A stretch of 64,000 nucleotides of DNA. Source: Bradyrhizobium diazoefficiens. Its GTDB lineage: Bacteria; Pseudomonadota; Alphaproteobacteria; Rhizobiales; Xanthobacteraceae. Positions 57,120 through 64,000 of this stretch are shown piece by piece. The stretch covers positions 6,693,001-6,757,000 of the forward strand of contig NZ_CP067100.1 in NCBI RefSeq assembly GCF_016616235.1. Direction: 5' to 3'. Within the stretch, counting starts at the first letter, position 1, and each line of letters starts with the position of its first letter. The notes below the pieces were generated by a model. It was not told the origin of the DNA and did not search any database. It worked only from the letters and a program-made list of their open reading frames with translations. The position numbers and the translations under genes were made by a program.

Positions 57120-57596
57120 ATGCCATATGATCGAACAGACGCCCGCATCCTCGAGATCGTGCAAAAGAACAACCGTCTAACGTCCGAGGTGATCGGCGAA
57201 ATGGCGGGGCTTTCTGCTACGGCGTGTCAACGACGCCTGAAGCGGATGCGCTCGGAAGGCATCATCGAGGCCGACGTCTCGATCGTTTCGCCGAAGGCGG
57301 TGGGAAGATCTATTCAGATGCTTGTGTTGGTAAGCCTAGAGCGGGAACGTTCAGATATAATCGATAGGTTCAAGAAGGCCATCAAGTCATCAGCTGAAGT
57401 CGTCAATGGATTTTACGTCACCGGCGACGCTGACTTTGCCCTATACATTACCGCGCGCAGCATGGAAGATTATGAGCAATTCACCAGGCGGTTCTTCTAT
57501 GAGAACTCGAACATCAAGGGCTTCAAGACAATGGTCATAGTAGATCGCGTAAAGGCGGGCTTTGCCATTCCAATCGAGGCTCCATCCGACGATTGA
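57120..57596 (+). CDS. Lrp/AsnC-family transcriptional regulator
   Basis: A 158-aa protein from ATG 57120, with GGAG about 8 bases upstream; an upstream in-frame start at 57084 is less likely. The helix-turn-helix is in ARILEIVQKNNRLTSEVIGEMAGLSATACQRRLKRMRSEGII, followed by the RAM ligand-binding domain (MLVLVSLERERSD, VVNGFYVTGDADFALYITA). Lrp proteins sense amino acids. It is divergent from the aminotransferase/ALDH/methylaspartate lyase cluster and is its probable regulator. Confidence 0.92.
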   Translation: MPYDRTDARILEIVQKNNRLTSEVIGEMAGLSATACQRRLKRMRSEGIIEADVSIVSPKAVGRSIQMLVLVSLERERSDIIDRFKKAIKSSAEVVNGFYVTGDADFALYITARSMEDYEQFTRRFFYENSNIKGFKTMVIVDRVKAGFAIPIEAPSDD

Positions 57597-58266
57597 CGAA
57601 AGGCCTATGGGCCCCTGCTCGACTCTGATTGTGTGGTGCGCGGTTTTTCGTCGCTCACGCGCGTAAAACGCAAAAAATCCGCACTGTCGATCCTCTACTC
57701 TATGACGTTGCCAAAGCTGAGCTGAGGAGAGTTCTTTTCAGATTAATTTAGGAGATAGAGACCGAGGAAGGCTCGCGTCCAATTACCTGGGTGCCCCAAG
57801 CGCCCTGACCAGCCATCCGCTGACGAAATAGTTACCTCGCTTCCGGGAAGCGTCACGTCATGGGATGTTCAGCCGTTACGCTAGCGCATCAATTTCGAAG
57901 TCGAACCGGAACCGAGCAGGATATGTGCTACCTGACCGCGGGGAGCTCCGCCCGTGCATTAGACATCATCATCACATCCGACCCCGGCAACAGCGCAGCC
58001 ATGTCGCCCAGACGGACAGAGAAGTTTGAGGGGGCTCGGCGCTCAGGCTCACAGAGCGAGAGGCGAACTCTCATGCGAGAAGTGGCAGTCGCGAATTCCC
58101 TCGGATATCTCATGACGTTGCCGGGTCTTGTAAGGCTCTTGGGTACAAATCTGCGCAAGACACACTAGCTAGATGAAGCGGTAGCCCACTTGCGACCGAC
58201 CAAATTTCCCGGACCATCACTGATCTGGTTCAGCATCAAGCCATCGGAAGCGATGCAGGAACCGAG
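57597..58266. other. No recognisable gene
   Basis: A plus-strand frame of 102 codons (57860-58168) has no family resemblance, and no strong regulatory structure was seen. Confidence 0.35.
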
Positions 58267-59860
58267 ATGACCCGTCAGTTCGAGCCCCGACCGTCGCACG
58301 CCGACGGCATCACCGCGCTGCTGCGCTATCCGGCCTTCCGCCGCATCTGGCTTGCGAGCTTGCTCACCAACCTCGGCATTCTCATCCAGGGCGTCGGCGC
58401 GGCCTGGGCGATGACGCAGATGACGTCGTTCGCGGACCAGATCGCGCTGGTGCAGACGGCGCTCATGCTGCCGGTTATGCTGATTTCGATGCCGGCCGGT
58501 GCTATTGCCGACATGTACGACCGCCGCATTTTAGGGCTCGTTGCGCTTTCGATTGAGCTTTGCGGCGCAACCGCGCTGCGTGTTGGACTGGCAGGGCCTC
58601 ACTACGCCGAATCTCCTGCTGGCGTTCTGTTTCGCCGTCGGCGGCGGTATGGCACTGAAGCACTGCCTGCGGCCGTCGCGCTGAACGGCGTCAGCTACAA
58701 TATCGCGCGCAGCGTGGGGCCGGCGGTCGGCAGCATTGTCGTTGCGGCGGCGGGCGCAGTGGCTGCCTTCGCGCTCAACGCGCTCCTCTATCTGCCGTTA
58801 ATGCTTGCGCTTTTCCTTTGGAAACGCACAGCCGTACCCTCGCGTCTGCCTCCTGAAAAGTTCAACCGCGCCATCGTTTCGGGCGTGCGCTACATCATTA
58901 ATTCGCCATCAATCAAGATCGTGCTGGCCCGCTCCATGTCACTGGCGTGATAGGCGGCGCGATCATCGCGCTGATGCCGCTGGTGGCGCGCGATCTTCTG
59001 CACGGCGGCGCACAAACCTATGGGATCATGCTGAGCGCCTTTGGTCTCGGCGCCGTGATCGGCGCGCTCAACATAACGCAGGTCCGCAAGCGCATGAGCG
59101 GGGAGGCCGCGATCCGCACCTGCGCGCTGTCGATGGGCGGGGCGATCGCCGCTGTGGCGCTGAGCCGCGAGCCGGCCCTGACAGCGGTCGCGTTGGTGTT
59201 GGCAGGAGCCGTGTGGATGATGGCGTGGGTGCTCTTCAGCATTGGCGTGCAGCTGTCGGCGCCACGCTGGGTGGCAGGGCGATCGCTCGCGGCTTATCAG
59301 GCAACGAGTTCAGGCGGGATTGCCATTGGTAGTTGGGGCTGGGGCCGCCTCGCCGATCTCGCTGATGTCGAGACGGCACTTCTGATCTCGGCCGCCCTGC
59401 TGGTGGTCTCACCGCTCTTGGGGCTGTGGTTGCCCATGCCGCGGATCAGCGAGCGGCGCGAAGAGGCTGAGATGCTTGAGGATCCCAAGATACGCCTGCC
59501 GTTGACCGGACGCAGTGGGCCGCTTGTGGTGGAGATCGAATACAGGGTGGCGCAGGAGAATGCGCGCGCGTCCCATAATGTGATGCAGGACGTCCAACTA
59601 TTTCGCCAGCGCAACGGTGCCTATGGCTGGTCGATTGCTCGTGATATTGCCGATCCCGAACTCTGGACCGAGCGCTAACACTGCCCGACCTGGCTCGATT
59701 ATTTGCGTCAGCGCAACCGCTCGACCCAGTGGGAGCGCGCGCTGGATCGGCAAGCCGTGGCTTTCCACACCGGTCCGGAAGCTGTGCGCGTCCGGCGCAT
59801 GCTCGAGCGCCCGTTCGGATCGGCGTGCTGGAAGGAAACGTGCCCCGGCCGAGCTGTGAA
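58267..59860 (+). pseudogene. MFS exporter (MFS_3 / EntS-like) with frameshifts and a nonsense codon
   Basis: The N-terminal half reads YPAFRRIWLASLLTNLGILI, ALMLPVMLISMPAGAIADMY and LNGVSYNIARSVGPAVGSIV, with a garbled 30-residue stretch (GLAGPHYAESPAGVLFRRRR) from compensating frame changes about 58570-58660. Near 58938 a frameshift ends the frame (ARSMSLA-stop); the next starts IGGAIIALMPLVARDLLHGG. At 59676 a TAA interrupts TER-HCPTWLDYL, where the family has a tyrosine. The true C-terminus, LERPFGSACWKET, lies beyond it. About twelve helices could be rebuilt, but no functional protein is made. Confidence 0.85.
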
Positions 59861-59869
59861 CAATGCAAT

Positions 59870-60730
59870 GCCATGCCCGTTGATTACCCGCGGCGCGGAA
59901 GTTGTAGTCGTTTGCAAAACGAGGAACTCTGAGGCATGTAGCTTCTTCACAACGGCGGTGGGAAGCGCCACAGGGTTGCCGCCGCCAGCACTGAAAACAT
60001 CGGGGCCGGCAGTAAGGGTAGGCCTTACGCCGAGATTTAATTGGTGCGCACGTTGAACTGCTCCGCCAGCGCGCTGGCGTTCGTTCGCCTGGAGCCAGCT
60101 CTGAGCGCCCCATTGCCCCGATATTCCCTCACCAGAGTAGGTAGTAGGTAGCGTTCTCGTGCATTATTAATGCTGTACGATCCGTGACGATTCGCCGTTA
60201 GAGCGCAGCTCATCACGATAGGACGACGTGCAACAATGACAACAATGACAACTGTAGTTAAGCACGCCTCGCGGACGCGAGGGTGGCTGGCTCCAATTGG
60301 AGAGAGATCAGATGCTGAACGTTCGACCAAGTATAGCTTCGGCCAGTGAAACGCCCCCTGGGCACCGGCGTCAGTCGATCGATCTTGGCGCGTGTCTGCG
60401 GCAGGCTGCCGTAATCGGCATCACGACGCCGATGTGTACGAAAGCTACGGCGAACTGAGAATCCGCTGTTGACCCGCTGACAAGATCGCGGCCGCCCAGT
60501 GTCTGACCGCCGCGAGTTCGGAAAGAGGTTCCGGTGATGGGTGAGCTGCCCAGCCACAACAATGCGCCGAGCGGTTGCGCGTTTCACCCGCCCTGCCCGG
60601 TCGCGTTCGAGCGTTATCGTATCGAAGGGCCTCCGATCGCGGATCGTCGCGTCGTGGCCCGTCACATACGCGCTCCACCAGTACCGTCCAAGCCGACTTA
60701 CATCCTGGATTCAGTTCTGCAATCGATAGC
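59870..60730. other. No recognisable gene
   Basis: Only low-quality short frames are present. Short tandem repeats occur (GTAGGTA twice near 60137; ACAATGACA twice near 60233), too short to be meaningful. The right part borders the IS3-type left end. Confidence 0.35.
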
Positions 60731-60732
60731 CG

Positions 60733-60760
60733 TGAACCGCCCCGGGTTTGCCGGAGGCTC
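60733..60760 (+). repeat. Probable left inverted repeat of an IS3-type element
   Basis: TGAACCGCCCCGGGTTTGCC begins about 50 bases before orfA, preceding its AGGATGGAG ribosome-binding site. IS3-type elements commonly begin with TG and such GC-rich ends. The right end is missing, so the repeat cannot be confirmed by pairing. Confidence 0.45.
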
Positions 60761-60782
60761 CAACTCCTGAGAGGATGGAGCT

Positions 60783-61105
60783 ATGACAGGCAAGACAAAC
60801 AAGTTTTCACCCGAGGTCCGGGCCCGTGCGGTTCGGATGGTTCTGGATCACGCGAGCGAGCATTCCTCGCGCTGGGCGACAGTGACGTCGATTGCCGCCA
60901 AGAGCGGCTGTACGCCGCAGACGCTGCATGACTGGGTCAAGAAGGCCGAGGTCGATAGCGGGCAGCGGGCCGGCGTTCCGACCGATATGGCCGAGAAGCT
61001 GAAGGCCCTCGAGCGGGAGAACCGGGAGCTCCGGCAGGCCAACGAGATCCTGCGCAAGGCAAGCGCCTATTTTGCGACGACGGAGCTCGACCGCCGGTCC
61101 AAGCC

Positions 61106-61109
<4 letters not shown>
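60783..61109 (+). CDS. IS3-family transposase OrfA
   Basis: A 108-aa helix-turn-helix protein: [39 protein letters not shown], then a leucine-zipper region [25 protein letters not shown]. This is the standard IS3 OrfA layout, normally joined to OrfB by a programmed -1 frameshift. It is intact, but its partner downstream is broken. Confidence 0.92.
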
Positions 61110-62474
<1,365 letters not shown>

Positions 62475-63724
62475 TGGCTTGCTCCTGTAGTGCTTGATTA
62501 AGGATGGCGATGCCGCGATTGAGTTCGTCGTCGGTGATCGTTATCGGCGGCAGGACTTTGATGACGTCGCGATTTGGCCCTGACGATTCGATGAGCAGGC
62601 CATTTTCAAAGGCGACATCGTGCACGCGGCCGACAACGGCGTGTGAGCGGCACTTGAGGCCGGCCATCAGACCCCGCCCGCGCTTTTGTTCAATGAGACT
62701 GGAAAACTTCGTGACAAGGCGATCAAGGTGTTCTTGCAAGTTGATGGCCGTCCGCTCGACGCTCGCAACGAACTGCTTGTTCGACCACATCTTGCACATG
62801 GCCCCCGCGGTCACGAAGGCTAGATTGTTGCCTCTAAAGGTCCCGCTATGTTCTCCCGGATTCCATATATCCATGTCGGGTCGGATCAGAACAATGGCGA
62901 GCGGATTACCGGAACCGCTCAAGGATTTCGAAAGGCACACGATGTCGGGTTCGATCTTCGCGAACTCAAAAGAAAAGAAATCGCCCGTACGTCCTGCCCC
63001 TGCCTGAATGTCGTCGACGATGAAGACAATGCCGTACTTACGGCAAATGCGCTGAATTTCTGCGAGCCACGCTGCGGAAGCCGAGTTCATGCCGCCTTCT
63101 GCCTGGATCGTTTCCAGAATGATTGCAGCGGGCATCTCTATGCCACTGCCGGGATCTCCCAGCACGCAGTCAATGTAGCTCGCGGAATTAAAAGCTTCGT
63201 TCGGATAGCTGTCATATGGCATGCGGATTACATCGTGGCGAGGAACGCCACCCAAATCCTTGGTCGACGCAGAACCAGATACCGCCAAGGAACCGAGCGA
63301 CATGCCGTGGAATGCATTTGAGAAGGCCATGACGCTCGACCGGCCTGTATATTTTCGCGCTAGCGCGAGCGCAGCTTCGTTAGCGTTTGTGCCGGTCGGT
63401 CCAGGAAACTGTATCTTGTACGAAAGGCCCCTGGGTTTCAGGATTGACTCGACAAACACTTCAATGAAGTCACGCTTTGCCGCCGTGTACATATCAAGCG
63501 ACAACAGAATGTTCCCGCTAGCGAGATATTCAATTCCTGGTGTAAGAATGCTGGGATTGTTGTGTCCGTAATTCAGTGCGCCGGATCCCACAAGAAAATC
63601 GATATAGTTCTTACCCCCCTCATCCCAGATCGTTGCGCCAAGGGCCTTTGTGAAGACTGTGGGAAACGAGCGCCCATAACGACGAACGTTGGACTCATGA
63701 GCCGCGAAGAGATCGGTATTCATT

Positions 63725-63901
63725 TTAGGGTCCATTTGTAGGTAGACATCGCGCTAGCGCATTTGGTTTTTGCGATAGATGTTCTTTCTGCCTGACTCCG
63801 GGCGCCAGGTTGATGACGATGCATTCCAGACCGTTGATTTCGTGCAGCTGAGCCCCGCCTGTCTGAGCCCATTTTTTCTTCATCGACTTGATCGAGACCA
63901 T
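63725..63901 (-). CDS. Short open frame before the EctB-type gene
   Basis: From the ATG at 63901, a 58-residue frame reads MVSIKSMKKKWAQTGG, LHEINGLECIVINLAPGVRQ and ends overlapping the ectB-like start by 11 bases. The start is lysine-rich and the middle hydrophobic. It is not EctC or EctA. It could be a leader peptide, a short coupled gene or a remnant. A stop codon lies in frame about 65 bases upstream, so it does not come from outside the window. Confidence 0.3.
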   Translation of the reverse strand: MVSIKSMKKKWAQTGGAQLHEINGLECIVINLAPGVRQKEHLSQKPNALARCLPTNGP

Positions 63902-64000
63902 TTCTATGTGCTTGGGGAATGCCGACGAGACTGCCGCTGCCAAAGTTGTCGCTTTGTGTTCAAGACGTAGAATCTATCCGGGTCGCGTATTTTGGTGTGG

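Noticed and set aside
60130..60262. Short tandem repeats (GTAGGTA, ACAATGACA)
   Set aside because: Only two units each and no spacer regularity, so not a CRISPR array or meaningful satellite.
63725..63943. Short frame considered as ectoine synthase (EctC)
   Set aside because: No EctC motifs; the translation does not match the cupin pattern and the frame is closed upstream by a stop codon.

Overview
The window looks like an accessory region of an alphaproteobacterium, most likely Bradyrhizobium or a close relative. The evidence is the Bradyrhizobium-type porin, the GC-rich rhizobial codon use, and the mix of insertion sequences (IS91-like with a tyrosine recombinase, IS630, IS66, IS5 and IS3 relatives). 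The organism is inferred from protein resemblance only. No tRNA, rRNA, CRISPR array or replication origin was seen. At least twenty genes are truncated, frameshifted or fused, so this is a catabolic island under active decay and rearrangement.

Layout: (1) 1-2222, an IS91-like element. (2) 2.9-8.5 kb, a porin, a possible small RNA, a MarR regulator, an alpha/beta-hydrolase-fold protein lacking its catalytic triad, a PAS-protein remnant and an Asp/Glu racemase-family enzyme. (3) 8.8-11.5 kb, a thiamine-diphosphate (ThDP) enzyme and a short-chain dehydrogenase. (4) 12-16.3 kb, a cut-off IS5 transposase and a second, broken IS91-like element sitting in a gabD remnant. (5) 16.5-21.7 kb, a spermidine/putrescine-type ABC importer with a fused permease, and a divergent IclR regulator. 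(6) 22-24.7 kb, several broken transposases. (7) 24.7-32.8 kb, a lysine/2-aminoadipate-type catabolic operon: ThDP enzyme, aminotransferase, ALDH7-type semialdehyde dehydrogenase and frameshifted 2-oxoadipate dioxygenase/decarboxylase, with a divergent LysR regulator. (8) 33.3-37.5 kb, an intact CapA-type gene followed by a mosaic of broken copies (alanine dehydrogenase, oppF, oppD, M24 peptidase, capA). (9) 37.6-50.7 kb, a complete dipeptide-type ABC importer with hydantoinase/oxoprolinase subunits HyuA and HyuB, a FAD amino-acid oxidase and a DUF2817 metallopeptidase-like protein. (10) 51-57.6 kb, an IS66 remnant, a cut-off CaiB CoA-transferase, methylaspartate ammonia-lyase, an aldehyde dehydrogenase, a class III aminotransferase and an Lrp regulator. 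(11) 58-61.5 kb, a broken MFS exporter and an IS3 remnant. (12) 61.6-63.9 kb, a 2-oxoglutarate/Fe(II) oxygenase overlapping an EctB-type diaminobutyrate aminotransferase.

The common theme is uptake and breakdown of amino acids, amines, cyclic amides and small peptides. Each block has its own regulator (MarR, IclR, LysR, Lrp). Two clusters stand out as possibly undescribed: the EctB plus 2OG-oxygenase pair without ectA or ectC, and the transporter-HyuAB-oxidase-CapA-M24 cluster, which could salvage gamma-glutamyl, pyroglutamyl or cyclic peptides. Both functions are inferences.
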